64,000 nt of DNA from contig NZ_JARVZZ010000001.1 in NCBI RefSeq assembly GCF_029846115.1, forward strand, positions 186,001 to 250,000, read 5' to 3'. The first letter of the stretch is position 1. Each line of letters begins with the position of its first letter. Position numbers and translations under genes: made by a program. Shown here in pieces: positions 1-8,028 of this stretch. The notes beneath the pieces are model-generated. The model did no database searches. It was not told the origin of the DNA and was given only the letters and a program-made list of their open reading frames with translations. This DNA is from Serratia marcescens (GTDB lineage Bacteria > Pseudomonadota > Gammaproteobacteria > Enterobacterales > Enterobacteriaceae).

Positions 1-264
1 GCAGCCAAACGCGCACAATACAGCCCCGATCCTCAGGCAGAGCACCCTATTACTTTTGAACAAAAAGTCACGGATAACAATGCAGTTCCTGCCAACTATA
101 CCGATGCCATTCAGGCCATCGTGCGCCGTTTTATAACGGGAACCTACCAACGTGTCGATATCGTCGGCCAGGGCGATATGTTTATAAAAGTCTTTTTCAG
201 CGATGGAGAACTGGACATTTCGCAAGCCCAGTATGATTACCTCAGCAATTTGAAGCTCCCGTGA
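1..264 (+). CDS. C-terminal end of an unrecognised protein (partial)
   Basis: An open frame runs from the left edge to TGA at 262-264 and gives 87 residues, ending DYLSNLKLP. The start lies outside the window. The visible part is soluble, of mixed charge, with no membrane segment, Cys pair or repeat; it includes the stretch GTYQRVDIVGQGDMFIKVFF, which looks like an antiparallel beta pair. I do not recognise the family. No terminator hairpin with a T-run follows. The call of a real gene rests on uninterrupted sensible coding and normal codon use up to the stop. Confidence 0.55.
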   Translation, partial: AAKRAQYSPDPQAEHPITFEQKVTDNNAVPANYTDAIQAIVRRFITGTYQRVDIVGQGDMFIKVFFSDGELDISQAQYDYLSNLKLP

Positions 265-1183
265 CTGATCAATCTGGCAGGTCTTCACGCTTGTGGCGCA
301 ACGGTTGTTCATTCTGCCCAAGGTGCAAAAATACCCCGGGCTGACCAAGCGATTTTTATTGTCGGTGAGAATGGCCAATGACGATGACAAGCCAGATTGC
401 CGGATCGGATTCAATCGTTCGCCACCGCGGCCAGGTTTTTCACACTCGGCTCGAGCAAGCGCCCTCTCCGGCCAGCTTTTGTCCGGCATTAATTAAACGA
501 ACCCTAAACCCGATAGGTAACGCGAGCCATCCGCACCCACAGGGTGATGTAACTCGGGGTAAAATCTTACCGTTCGGGGCGGCAATAAGAGGAGATAAAG
601 GCACAGAACTATGCGGAGCACCTTAGTGAACGAACGTGATACGTCGCAACGAATAACACATTGAATTAAATGATAAAAAACAATTCATAACGCGCAGATT
701 TCATAATTTCACTTCCGATTTCATCTTTGCAAAAAGCGCCCTGCTTCTAATATCACGTTATTTCACCTTCCCAGAGCCTATTTTAGGGCTATTCTATGCG
801 ACGAATACCTGATCCTGGCAATGCAATGGCATATACACCAGAAAAGCAGATAAGAACTCACACGGTGGGCATCTTCCATGACGCCCGTTTTCATGGCGCG
901 AGAAATCAGGCATGTCAGATTTTTACTTAGGACTATTCATTAAAAACACACGAAAAATTTTATAGGTATTTTTCATGGAAAGAAATACGCCCGTAGCCTT
1001 TACCTGATGTGCTATCGAATTCTAAACGGGCATTTAAAAATGCGGTATTTTAGGCCCGCACACCTTTAAATTACATTTAATTAACGAAGCCTACTTATAA
1101 GAAAAAGGCAGCCTGGTTGCTATAAGCCACCCTATCTGCAGCCGTATTTCTGGGTATTACTCTCATTATACTGGAGCTTATTA
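265..1183. other. Long intergenic region, no supported gene
   Basis: This stretch of 919 bases becomes markedly AT-rich after about 640. Two short frames (293-496 and 378-626) have no ribosome site and compositions unlike proteins, so I do not call them. A weak hairpin (AGCCTA/TAGGGCT, about 776-791) has no T-run. The right end should hold the promoter of the N-hydroxylase gene; a Fur-like site is listed separately. Confidence 0.5.
1152..1170 (+). promoter_or_regulatory. Possible Fur box upstream of the N-hydroxylase gene
   Basis: The 19 bases match the classical GATAATGATAATCATTATC consensus at 11 of 19 positions. The right half (TCATTAT) is perfect and the left half is poor. It ends 13 bases before the start codon, so it would overlap the translation start region. 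An IucD-type gene is a usual Fur target, which is the main support. Confidence 0.3.
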
Positions 1184-2479
1184 ATGAATCAGCGTTTGGA
1201 TATCATCGGTATTGGCCTTGGCCCGTCGAATCTTAGCCTGGCGGCCTTAGGAAGTGAAATAGAGGGGTTTACAGGGCAATTTCTTGAACGCAAACCCCAT
1301 TTCTCCTGGCACCCAGGGATGATCCTGGCAGATTGCAGCATGCAGACCAACTTTTTAAAAGATCTGGTGAGCGCGGTTGCCCCAACCAATCGCTACAGCT
1401 TTCTCAACTATCTGGTAAAAAACAGAAAGTTCTACCGCTTCCTGACAACGGAACAGCGCACCGCATCGCGTGAAGAGTTCGCCGATTACCTCACCTGGGC
1501 CGCCGGCGGAATGGGATCGTTGGCCTTCAATCAAGACGTTCAGCGGGTCGAATTTGACGATCGGCAGCGCCAGTTCGTGGTGACCACCTCGAATAAGGTC
1601 TTCCACGCCAAACACGTCAGCATAGGTATAGGCAAGAAAATAAAGTTGCCGGATTGTGTGACGGCACAAAGCGATCGCTGTTTCCACGCCAGCGAAATGA
1701 TGCTGCGCAATCCCGATTTGACCGGCAAACGCGTGGCGATCGTCGGCGGCGGCCAGAGCGGCGCAGACCTGTTCCTGAATATTTTTAAAGGGGAATGGGG
1801 GCAGCCGGAGCAGCTCGACTGGATATCGCGCCGCAACAATTACAACGCGCTCGATGAAGCGGCCTTTGCCAACGAATACTTCACGCCCGATTACGTCGAG
1901 AGCTTTTACTCGCTGGATAGCGCGGCCAAGCGGCATATGCTGGCCGAACAGAAGATGACCTCAGACGGCATCACCAGTGAGTCGCTGTTGGCGATTTATC
2001 GCGCCATGTACCACCGCTTCGATGTCCTGCGCGAGAAATTATGGGTGCGCCTGCTGCCCAGCCGTTCGCTGACGGCCGTGAAACACACGCTGGATAACGC
2101 CTACCAACTCGAAACGCGTCATCATCTCGATCACGGCGAAGAAGCCTTCAAGGCGGACGTGGTGATCTTCGCCACCGGTTACCAATCGGCAACGCCAGAG
2201 TTCCTTGAGCCTTTGGCCCACCGTTTGCTGACCACTGCGGATGGCGAATACCGCATCGCCCCAGACTTTACCTTTGAGTGGGAAGGCCCGGCAGAGAACT
2301 GCTTATTCGCCATGAACGCCAGCATGCACAATCACGGCATCGCCGATCCGCAGTTGAGCCTGATGGCATGGCGATCGGCCCGCATTCTTAATCGGGCGTT
2401 AGACCACAAGCCATTTGATCTGGGAACCACGCCGACGGCCATTCAATGGCGCAGTGAAAGCGTGCCATACGCGTTTTAA
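1184..2479 (+). CDS. L-lysine/L-ornithine N-hydroxylase (IucD/PvdA/SidA family)
   Basis: Flavin-dependent N-monooxygenase of 431 residues that would hydroxylate the side-chain amine of lysine or ornithine, the first step toward hydroxamate groups. Seen in the sequence: an FAD-binding start IGIGLGPSNLSLAAL (about residues 9-23), an NADPH-binding VAIVGGGQSGADL (about 182-194), the late ATGYQSATPEFL motif (about 337-348), and the C-terminal signature DPQLSLMAWRSARI that closely resembles IucD. Length is normal for the family. ATG at 1184 follows GGAG with suitable spacing. Unlike iucABCD, no IucA/IucC-type synthetase or acetyltransferase is next to it; the neighbour 50 bases downstream is an ATP-grasp protein. 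Substrate choice (Lys or Orn) cannot be told by eye. Confidence 0.9.
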   Translation: MNQRLDIIGIGLGPSNLSLAALGSEIEGFTGQFLERKPHFSWHPGMILADCSMQTNFLKDLVSAVAPTNRYSFLNYLVKNRKFYRFLTTEQRTASREEFADYLTWAAGGMGSLAFNQDVQRVEFDDRQRQFVVTTSNKVFHAKHVSIGIGKKIKLPDCVTAQSDRCFHASEMMLRNPDLTGKRVAIVGGGQSGADLFLNIFKGEWGQPEQLDWISRRNNYNALDEAAFANEYFTPDYVESFYSLDSAAKRHMLAEQKMTSDGITSESLLAIYRAMYHRFDVLREKLWVRLLPSRSLTAVKHTLDNAYQLETRHHLDHGEEAFKADVVIFATGYQSATPEFLEPLAHRLLTTADGEYRIAPDFTFEWEGPAENCLFAMNASMHNHGIADPQLSLMAWRSARILNRALDHKPFDLGTTPTAIQWRSESVPYAF

Positions 2480-2529
2480 ATACAAGAACGTCTTAATCAT
2501 TGTCACTACGCTTTGATGGAATTACGTAT

Positions 2530-3414
2530 ATGAAAAGACAAGTCATTAAATTTATTGTAAAGCAGCTGGCCGTATTGGCTCCCGAATTCAAGGCCAGATT
2601 GCTCTACAAAAAAGCATTTGGCAAACCGTTAAACTTGCAGGCGCCATCCACCTGGAATGAAAAGATCAATCACCTGAAGTTGAATGGTTATAGTCAAAAT
2701 GCGTTGGTGAAGCAGTGTGCAGATAAATATGCGGTAAGACAGTACATCAAAGAAAAAGGGTGCGAAGAGATCCTTAATGAATTGTACTTTGCCTGTGACT
2801 CAGTAAACGATATTCCGTGGGACGCATTACCGGACAAGTTTGTGATCAAAGGAAATCACGGTTCCGGGTATAACCTGATTTGCCAGAATAAAAAATTGCT
2901 GAATATCACGAGCGCCAAAAAATTGATCGATGGCTGGATGAAAGACGATTATTGGAAAACCTATGTAGAACTCAACTACAAAGGGATACAAAAAAAGATC
3001 ATTGGGGAGAAATATATCGAATCGGCCAATGGTCACGGGCCTGAAGACTATAAAATCTATTGTTTTCGCGGTGTGCCTTACTGCACGTTGCTGTGTGTCG
3101 GCAGAGATACCGGGTCGCCGAAATATTACTTCTTCGACAAAGATTTCAAGTTTCTGTGCTACAGCGATGACTGCCTGGCTTTGAGCCAGGAAGAAATAGA
3201 CGCCTTCGTGAAGCCAGAAGGCTACGATGAGCTGTTTGAGTACGCCTCACGCTTGTCCGCGCCCTTCGAGTTTGTTCGCGTTGATTTCTACATCTCCAAA
3301 GGCCAGATCATTTTCGGCGAGCTGACCTTTACCCCTTCCGCCGGGCTGGATACGGATATCCTGCCGCCGACCGATGTTTTGCTTGGCGAGATGTTGACGT
3401 TGCAACAGCACTGA
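2530..3414 (+). CDS. TupA-like ATP-grasp protein
   Basis: Protein of 294 residues resembling the TupA-type ATP-grasp family, enzymes expected to activate a carboxylate with ATP and join it to an amine; members often sit in surface-polysaccharide clusters. Visible marks: KFVIKGNHGSGYNLI (phosphate-gripping loop), IIGEKYIESANGHGPEDYKIYCF in the middle, and RVDFYISKGQIIFGELTFTPSAGLD near the end, with acidic residues suited to bind Mg-ATP. I chose ATG 2530 over TTG 2500 because GATGGA precedes it and the family-like sequence begins there. Base composition is clearly more AT-rich than neighbours and uses rarer codons, suggesting transfer. It probably shares a transcript with the N-hydroxylase; the substrate is unknown. 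Confidence 0.8.
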   Translation: MKRQVIKFIVKQLAVLAPEFKARLLYKKAFGKPLNLQAPSTWNEKINHLKLNGYSQNALVKQCADKYAVRQYIKEKGCEEILNELYFACDSVNDIPWDALPDKFVIKGNHGSGYNLICQNKKLLNITSAKKLIDGWMKDDYWKTYVELNYKGIQKKIIGEKYIESANGHGPEDYKIYCFRGVPYCTLLCVGRDTGSPKYYFFDKDFKFLCYSDDCLALSQEEIDAFVKPEGYDELFEYASRLSAPFEFVRVDFYISKGQIIFGELTFTPSAGLDTDILPPTDVLLGEMLTLQQH

Positions 3415-3714
3415 TTTTCACCTGGCCCCACGGTGAAGATTGGCCGCGCCTGAGGAAAAATACCGGCCGGTACGTTTGCCGCCCGCCAGTCGGTATTACC
3501 TTGGGGGTTATCGGGCCGAGGCTCTCACCTGTTCTGCCGCCGTGACGGCGACATCCCTAGCCTCCCGTCCTTGGCTGCCCGCAACCGACCCAGGGGCAAT
3601 ACCTCAACCAGGTTGCATAACCATTTGAAAAACAATGATATTGAGAGATTAATAAGAATCACTTACATATTTATAATAAAATGTTCTATATGTATAGGAA
3701 GCTATAATATAAGA

Positions 3715-3776
3715 TACAGGAAAGTTTCCCTGGTGTTGTTGTGTGTCTTTGCCCTATTTTATAGGGCTTTTTTTGC
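3715..3776 (+). ncRNA. Candidate small RNA with an ArcZ-like seed
   Basis: A perfect TATAAT (-10) lies at 3703-3708; a start near 3715 would give an RNA of about 60 nt. It contains TTTCCCTGGTGTTG at 3725-3738, which as I remember it is identical to the conserved seed of the Hfq-binding sRNA ArcZ. A GU-rich stretch and a strong Rho-independent terminator (3751-3774) follow, at about the distance seen in processed ArcZ. No good -35 is visible, and the flanks do not resemble ArcZ otherwise. ArcZ itself belongs beside arcB, so this would be an extra, seed-sharing RNA. Existence as a transcript is inference. Confidence 0.4.
3751..3774 (+). terminator. Rho-independent terminator
   Basis: Perfect 7-bp stem GCCCTAT/ATAGGGC with a TTT loop, followed at once by seven T. 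It is 337 bases beyond the ATP-grasp stop codon, which argues for a separate short transcript ending here. Confidence 0.8.
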
Positions 3777-3831
3777 CAAATATCGTTGATAACCGTGATT
3801 TTTTACCTGCCTTCGCTATTCCCCGCCCTAT

Positions 3832-3850
3832 AGAAATCATAACCATTTCT
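3832..3850. promoter_or_regulatory. Inverted repeat, possible Fur-type operator before the esterase gene
   Basis: AGAAAT and ATTTCT are separated by seven bases, a perfect 6-bp inverted repeat. The 19-mer matches the Fur consensus at 11 of 19 positions. It lies about 190 bases before the esterase start in an AT-rich, promoter-like stretch. It could instead serve another regulator. Confidence 0.25.
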
Positions 3851-4042
3851 AATTAATTGTAATCTCTCTTATTCCTGACTTATCAATAATAACAAGGGGT
3901 TGCTATTAACCCGGCAAAGTAACTGGTAGCCCTCTTCCGGGTTTTGGCCGCCTTTCGCGGCCGGAATGTCCGCCCTAAAGGTAGGTTTTTACCGGCCCCG
4001 CACGGATGCTACTATCAGCCTTTTTCGAGGATGTTGATCCGC

Positions 4043-4963
4043 ATGTTCTTGTCCAACCGGCATTTTATCTCCGCGCTTCTGGCACTCGCCATCGGCCTTT
4101 GGCTGCCGGGCTCCGCGCTGGCCAGGCCCGATTTGGAACGCAAGATCGGCACTACCGTAGCCGATAGCGATTCTGCGGATTACCGTTTCAGCGATCTGCG
4201 CTTCACCTCCGCCGATGGCCAACGGCATTACCGCGTTCGCATCGCCCAGCCGCGTCGGGCGCCTGCGCCTGGCGGCTATCCAACGGTTTATTTCCTCGAC
4301 GGCAATGCGGTACTGATGGAGTTAAACGCCGCCTTACTGGCCAAATTGGCCGCGGCGAAGCGGCCGCCGGTGCTGATAATGATCGGCTATGACAACGATC
4401 TGCGCATCGATGCCGCCGGCCGCGCCTACGACTATACGCTCCCTCTGCCGGCAGGCATGAAGAAACCGCCGCGGGCCAGCGGAGGCGCGGATGCGTTCCT
4501 GCAATTGATTGAAACTCGGATCAAACCGGCGATTGCCGCCAAACTGGCGGTCGATCCGCAGCGGCAAACGCTGTGGGGCCACTCCTATGGCGGGCTCTTC
4601 GTTCTGCACACGTTGTTCACCCATCCCACCACCTTCCAGCGCTACATCGCCGTAGAACCCTCGCTGTGGTGGGGCAACGGCATGATCTTGCAAGAAGCGC
4701 AGCAGATGACGGAACGACGTGCGGTGCCGGAGACGGAGACAAGGTTACAACTGTGGGTTGGCCTGGCGGAACGCGATCGCGCGACCCCGCCCGGCGTGAA
4801 GAGCCCCATTCTGCCGGCAGACGCGGTGCATTTGCTGGCCGAACAGCTGACGCAGCTCGGCGGTCTCACCGTCGGCTATCGGGAATGGCCCGCCTTGGGG
4901 CACGGCGCTATGCTGGGTGCGGCCATCGAGCCGGCGCTAAGCAGCGTCATCGCAGAGGACTGA
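4043..4963 (+). CDS. Secreted alpha/beta hydrolase, IroE/Fes-like esterase
   Basis: Putative esterase of 306 residues with an N-terminal export signal (MFLSNRHFISALLALAIGLW, then SALA before Arg). The nucleophile elbow is WGHSYGGLFVLH, preceded by the typical YPTVYFLDGN strand; a late Asp/Glu region and LGHGAML supply the likely acid and His of the triad. This is the fold of IroE/BesA, which hydrolyse cyclic trilactone siderophores such as enterobactin, and of related carboxylesterases. ATG 4043 puts GAGG about 12 bases upstream and makes a clean signal peptide; ATG 4031 directly abuts GAGG, and an upstream start at 3944 would add a non-signal-like tail. The role in siderophore use is inference from family and neighbours. 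Confidence 0.75.
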   Translation: MFLSNRHFISALLALAIGLWLPGSALARPDLERKIGTTVADSDSADYRFSDLRFTSADGQRHYRVRIAQPRRAPAPGGYPTVYFLDGNAVLMELNAALLAKLAAAKRPPVLIMIGYDNDLRIDAAGRAYDYTLPLPAGMKKPPRASGGADAFLQLIETRIKPAIAAKLAVDPQRQTLWGHSYGGLFVLHTLFTHPTTFQRYIAVEPSLWWGNGMILQEAQQMTERRAVPETETRLQLWVGLAERDRATPPGVKSPILPADAVHLLAEQLTQLGGLTVGYREWPALGHGAMLGAAIEPALSSVIAED

Positions 4964-5391
4964 GTCCGCGGATCAGAAGGTGTCGGCCACATTTTCATCT
5001 GCGGCGCATATCTTCTGCCAAGAAGAGTGTTTACTATCTGAGACAGGGAATGACGGCCGTGGGTGGGCGCGTCAAAAAACAAAGTGGCTCCCCCGTCGGC
5101 AAGTGAGCTTGCTCTATCCGGTGGAGCCATACAGTACTGCAGTTTTCCCGGTGGGGCCCTGGTGAGGCGCAAGTTAGGAAAAGATGGTGTAAGCAGGGCA
5201 TTTCAGCGTTTTAATACCGCCTGTTTCACTATTTTCTTCTCCCTGTGACGCCTACTATAAGCGCCCGCTCACCGGGTGGAAAAGGGTGAAAACCACCCTT
5301 GAAATACATTAATGAAAGTGATATTAGAAGCGGTTGGGGCAAAAGCGCCTAGTTCAGTTTTGAATAATTAAATCAGGGAATTATATTAAAA
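4964..5391. other. Intergenic region without a supported gene
   Basis: About 430 bases between the esterase and the acetyltransferase genes. Short frames inside it have no ribosome site. It contains a small hairpin (AAGGGTG/CACCCTT, about 5283-5301) without a T-run. I see no clear promoter consensus. Confidence 0.5.
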
Positions 5392-5802
5392 ATGAATATT
5401 AATATCACCGACAAACCCAACCCGCAGGATGAAGAGTTCGTTATCGACAGCCTTTGGGCGCACAATCACAAAACCCAGCCCGTAGACATTCACCCGCTGT
5501 TCCTGACCGTCACCGACGACAATCAGCAGATCGTCGGCGGCCTGGTCGCACGCACCTGGTGGGGCGGTCTGGAAGTGCAGTATCTGTGGGTTGGCGATCA
5601 ATGCCGCAAATGCGGATACGGCCGCCAATTGATGGAGTTGGCCGAAGAAGAAGCCCGCAAGCGCGGTTGCCATATGGCCTATGTCGACACCTTCGATTTC
5701 CAGGCCAGAGGCTTCTACGAAAAACTGGGCTACCGGGTCTACGGCGAGCTGGGCGACTATGCACATCGCCACACCCGCCATTACCTGGCTAAAAGCCTGT
5801 AA
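5392..5802 (+). CDS. GNAT-family N-acetyltransferase
   Basis: Protein of 136 residues with the GNAT acetyl-CoA pattern: a beta-4 strand (VQYLWVGDQC) followed by the pyrophosphate loop CRKCGYGRQLM, then AYVDTFDFQARGFYEKLGY typical of motif B. It should transfer an acetyl group to a small-molecule or protein amine in the cytosol. The close gap to the following LuxR-type regulator (27 bases) suggests cotranscription with 5830-6519 and 6540-7841. The substrate cannot be read from the sequence. Confidence 0.85.
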   Translation: MNINITDKPNPQDEEFVIDSLWAHNHKTQPVDIHPLFLTVTDDNQQIVGGLVARTWWGGLEVQYLWVGDQCRKCGYGRQLMELAEEEARKRGCHMAYVDTFDFQARGFYEKLGYRVYGELGDYAHRHTRHYLAKSL

Positions 5803-5829
5803 CGCGGCCTGAGCGGCACAGAGGTGGGT

Positions 5830-6519
5830 ATGGGGTCATCGCATAAAAATAATGAATCTTATTTTAAGGGCCTCATCACCATGATGGAGCACCTGAGCGA
5901 ACCCTGGGGCATCAAAGACCAACTGTCCCGCCACCTCTATATGAACCGCGCCGCTTATCTCTATACCAATACGCCGCTGAATTTCGACGTCGCCGGCAAA
6001 TATGACCACGAGTTCCCCGCCGACTGGGCCGACTCCGCCGCCGACTTTATCGAACATGACAAGATGACCGAAGCGGCGCGCGATCGGGTCACTGTCATAG
6101 AAACGCACTACTGGTACGGCAAAGACAGCCTGACGCCGTTTATCAGCGAAAAGCTGCCGGTGTACAACGATGACAAACAGGTGATTGGCGTGATCTGGAA
6201 CGCCAAGCCGATGAACAGCCTGTCGCCGCTGAAATACATCAATCAGCAAAAACCCAGCGTGTTGACCACCGAAGTCAATAACGAGCTGTTCACCCGAGCC
6301 GAACTCGATGTCATTTTTCTTATGCTGCAACGATTTACAGTGAAAGAGATCGCCAAAATCTATAACGTCAGCAATAAGACCATCGAAAACCGCATTTATA
6401 ACATTTACCAGAAGGCCAACGTGCATACTCAGCAGCAATTTGAAGAGTACTGCAAATACGCCAACCTGGATAACTACATTCCCGATCGCCTGATAACCAA
6501 AGGCATTCAGTTTATTTGA
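5830..6519 (+). CDS. LuxR-type helix-turn-helix regulator with a PAS-like N-terminus
   Basis: Transcription factor of 229 residues. The C-terminal third (FTRAELDVIFLMLQRFTVKEIAKIYNVSNKTIENRI) is a LuxR/FixJ-type DNA-binding helix-turn-helix. The N-terminal two-thirds are PAS-like: a sensor segment with VIETHYWYGKDSLTPF and LPVYNDDKQVIGVIW. There is no autoinducer-domain signature. ATG 5830 is preferred over GTG 5824 because GAGG at 5821-5824 then has 5-base spacing. The next gene begins 20 bases later, so it likely controls the permease that follows; its ligand is unknown. Confidence 0.8.
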   Translation: MGSSHKNNESYFKGLITMMEHLSEPWGIKDQLSRHLYMNRAAYLYTNTPLNFDVAGKYDHEFPADWADSAADFIEHDKMTEAARDRVTVIETHYWYGKDSLTPFISEKLPVYNDDKQVIGVIWNAKPMNSLSPLKYINQQKPSVLTTEVNNELFTRAELDVIFLMLQRFTVKEIAKIYNVSNKTIENRIYNIYQKANVHTQQQFEEYCKYANLDNYIPDRLITKGIQFI

Positions 6520-6539
6520 ACCGCAAGGAAGATCTCACC

Positions 6540-7841
6540 GTGATAAAGATCGAAGATTATCCGCTCACCCGGGTGCCGCAGGATAAACGAGTTTCGTTTT
6601 TAAGCGTGGCCATCGTGCATATGGGCATGCTGACCGCGCTGGACCAGTTCATGCTCGGCGCCGTGCTCGGCAACTCCATGACGCTGATTGACGCCTTCAC
6701 CGCCATTTTCGTCGGCAGCCTGATCTTCGGCGTGGTGACCTACGGCCTGGGGCTGGCGGGCATGCGCGAAGGCATTTCCGGCAGCCTGCTGGCGCGCTGG
6801 TGCGGCTTCGGCCGTCTGGGTTCGGTGCTGATCGGCGTAGTGGTGGCCGTCAGCCTGCTGGGTTGGTTCGGCATTCAGAACGCCATTTTCGCCAAGTCGC
6901 TCGACTTCGCGCTCGGCAACAAGCTGGGCTTCGGCCTGGCCGCCGGGCTCTCGGGCACGCTGTTGACCATCCTAGTGGCATTCGGCTTCAAGGCACTGCG
7001 CATCGCCGCCCGTATCGCGGTACCGATGTTTATCATGCTGGTGGCCTTTATTTCGGTGACCGCGCTTTCCGGCCATAACCTGCAGGAGATCATCCAGCTG
7101 GCGCCGCCGGGTGAACCGCTGACCATCAGCGCCGGCATCACCATCGTCGTTGGCGGCGCCATCGTGGCCAGCCTGATGACCCCCGATCTGACCCGTTACT
7201 CCAAAAACGGCAAGCATGTGCTCGGCGTCACGCTCTTCACCATCATCGCCGGCGAGTTCGTGGTGAACGGCCTGGCGATCCTGATAGCCAAAACCCTGGG
7301 CACTGCGGATGTGGTCACCATCATGTCGCAAGCGGCCGGCGGCGCCGGTTTGCTGGTGGTGGTGTTCTCCACCCTGCGCGTCAACGATCTCAACCTTTAC
7401 TCTTCTTCGCTCGGCATCGTCAACGCGGTAGAAGGCATCACCGGCAAAAAGCTGAAGTACACCTACACCACGTTGGTGATCGGTATTCTGGGCACCACGC
7501 TGTCGGTACTGGGCATTCTTGACCGCTTTGTCGACTTCCTGACGGTGCTTGGCGTGGTCTTCCCGCCGATTATCGGCATCATGCTGGTGGACTATTATCT
7601 GCTGCGCAGCCACCGCAAGCTCCTGGACGAGAGCCGCCGTACCGGCCAGTTGCCGAGCGAAACGCCAACCATCGGCTGGGCGGCGATCGTCGCCAGCATC
7701 GCCGGCGGCGTCGTTGGCCTGGCGACCGAATGGGGCGTGCCGACCATCAATTCCCTGGTAGCCGCCAGCCTGCTGTATTGGGTGCTTAAACTGGCCTTCC
7801 GCCGGGCGCAACAACCGCTGGCCTCGCAGAAGTCGCTCTGA
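6540..7841 (+). CDS. NCS1-family nucleobase permease (CodB-like)
   Basis: Inner-membrane transporter of 433 residues with about twelve hydrophobic segments, starting MIKIEDYPLTRVPQDKRVSF. The N-terminal half (VAIVHMGMLTALDQFMLGA) and the ASLMTPDLTRYSKNGKHV segment are typical of the cytosine/purine NCS1 family. GTG 6540 is favoured over TTG 6516 because AAGGAAG lies 8 bases upstream, which also removes the overlap with the regulator gene. It should import a nucleobase or related ring compound with a cation. Cytosine deaminase is not adjacent, so the substrate is uncertain. Confidence 0.85.
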   Translation: MIKIEDYPLTRVPQDKRVSFLSVAIVHMGMLTALDQFMLGAVLGNSMTLIDAFTAIFVGSLIFGVVTYGLGLAGMREGISGSLLARWCGFGRLGSVLIGVVVAVSLLGWFGIQNAIFAKSLDFALGNKLGFGLAAGLSGTLLTILVAFGFKALRIAARIAVPMFIMLVAFISVTALSGHNLQEIIQLAPPGEPLTISAGITIVVGGAIVASLMTPDLTRYSKNGKHVLGVTLFTIIAGEFVVNGLAILIAKTLGTADVVTIMSQAAGGAGLLVVVFSTLRVNDLNLYSSSLGIVNAVEGITGKKLKYTYTTLVIGILGTTLSVLGILDRFVDFLTVLGVVFPPIIGIMLVDYYLLRSHRKLLDESRRTGQLPSETPTIGWAAIVASIAGGVVGLATEWGVPTINSLVAASLLYWVLKLAFRRAQQPLASQKSL

Positions 7842-7861
7842 TTTTCGCGCACGCGCTAATG

Positions 7862-7888
7862 CACTCCTCCGGTGACGGGGGAGTGTTT
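7862..7888 (+). terminator. Weak hairpin after the NCS1 permease gene
   Basis: A nine-pair stem (CACTCCTCC/GGGGGAGTG, one G-T pair) with a 6-base loop, followed by only TTTG. Termination is likely incomplete, leaving readthrough into the region at 7958. Confidence 0.4.
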
Positions 7889-7957
7889 GACGCTAGAGAA
7901 GGGAGATTCAGTGCAAAAGGAGGGGCCGATCGCGCAGACAAACGGCCGTGGTAGTTA

Positions 7958-8028
7958 GGGTCCCTGGTGTCGGTAGCAAGCTATCCATTATGCTCAGAGC
8001 GTGGCAACGCCCCCTCTGGGCTTTTTAT
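7958..8028 (+). ncRNA. Candidate small RNA (possibly 3'-UTR-derived) with an ArcZ-like seed
   Basis: GGGTCCCTGGTGTCGGT (7958-7974) shares TCCCTGGTGT with the ArcZ seed and is followed directly by AGCAAGCTATCCATTA (7975-7990). Both blocks occur again, in opposite orientation and swapped order, in the leader of the second NCS1 permease gene (42034-42050 and 42157-42172). A Rho-independent terminator (7992-8028) closes the unit. I see no convincing -10 just upstream, so processing of permease readthrough RNA is one option. Confidence 0.35.
7992..8028 (+). terminator. Rho-independent terminator
   Basis: GCTCAGAG (7992-7999) pairs with CTCTGGGC (8014-8021) over eight pairs (one G-U), enclosing a second small hairpin GCGT/ACGC. 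TTTTTATTAT follows. It is the first strong + strand terminator after the permease gene. Confidence 0.65.

Noticed and set aside
293..626. Two short overlapping frames after the first partial gene
   Set aside because: No ribosome site, no hydrophobic or domain-like pattern, and codon use unlike neighbours.
3715..3776. That this is the canonical arcZ gene
   Set aside because: Only the seed and the general layout agree; the terminator stem, 5' part and gene neighbourhood (arcB) differ.
3571..3789. A 72-codon frame overlapping the ArcZ-like RNA
   Set aside because: Starts in GC-rich sequence and runs into the AT-rich promoter and terminator; the hydrophobic Ile/Phe/Tyr tail is what AT-rich DNA yields by chance.
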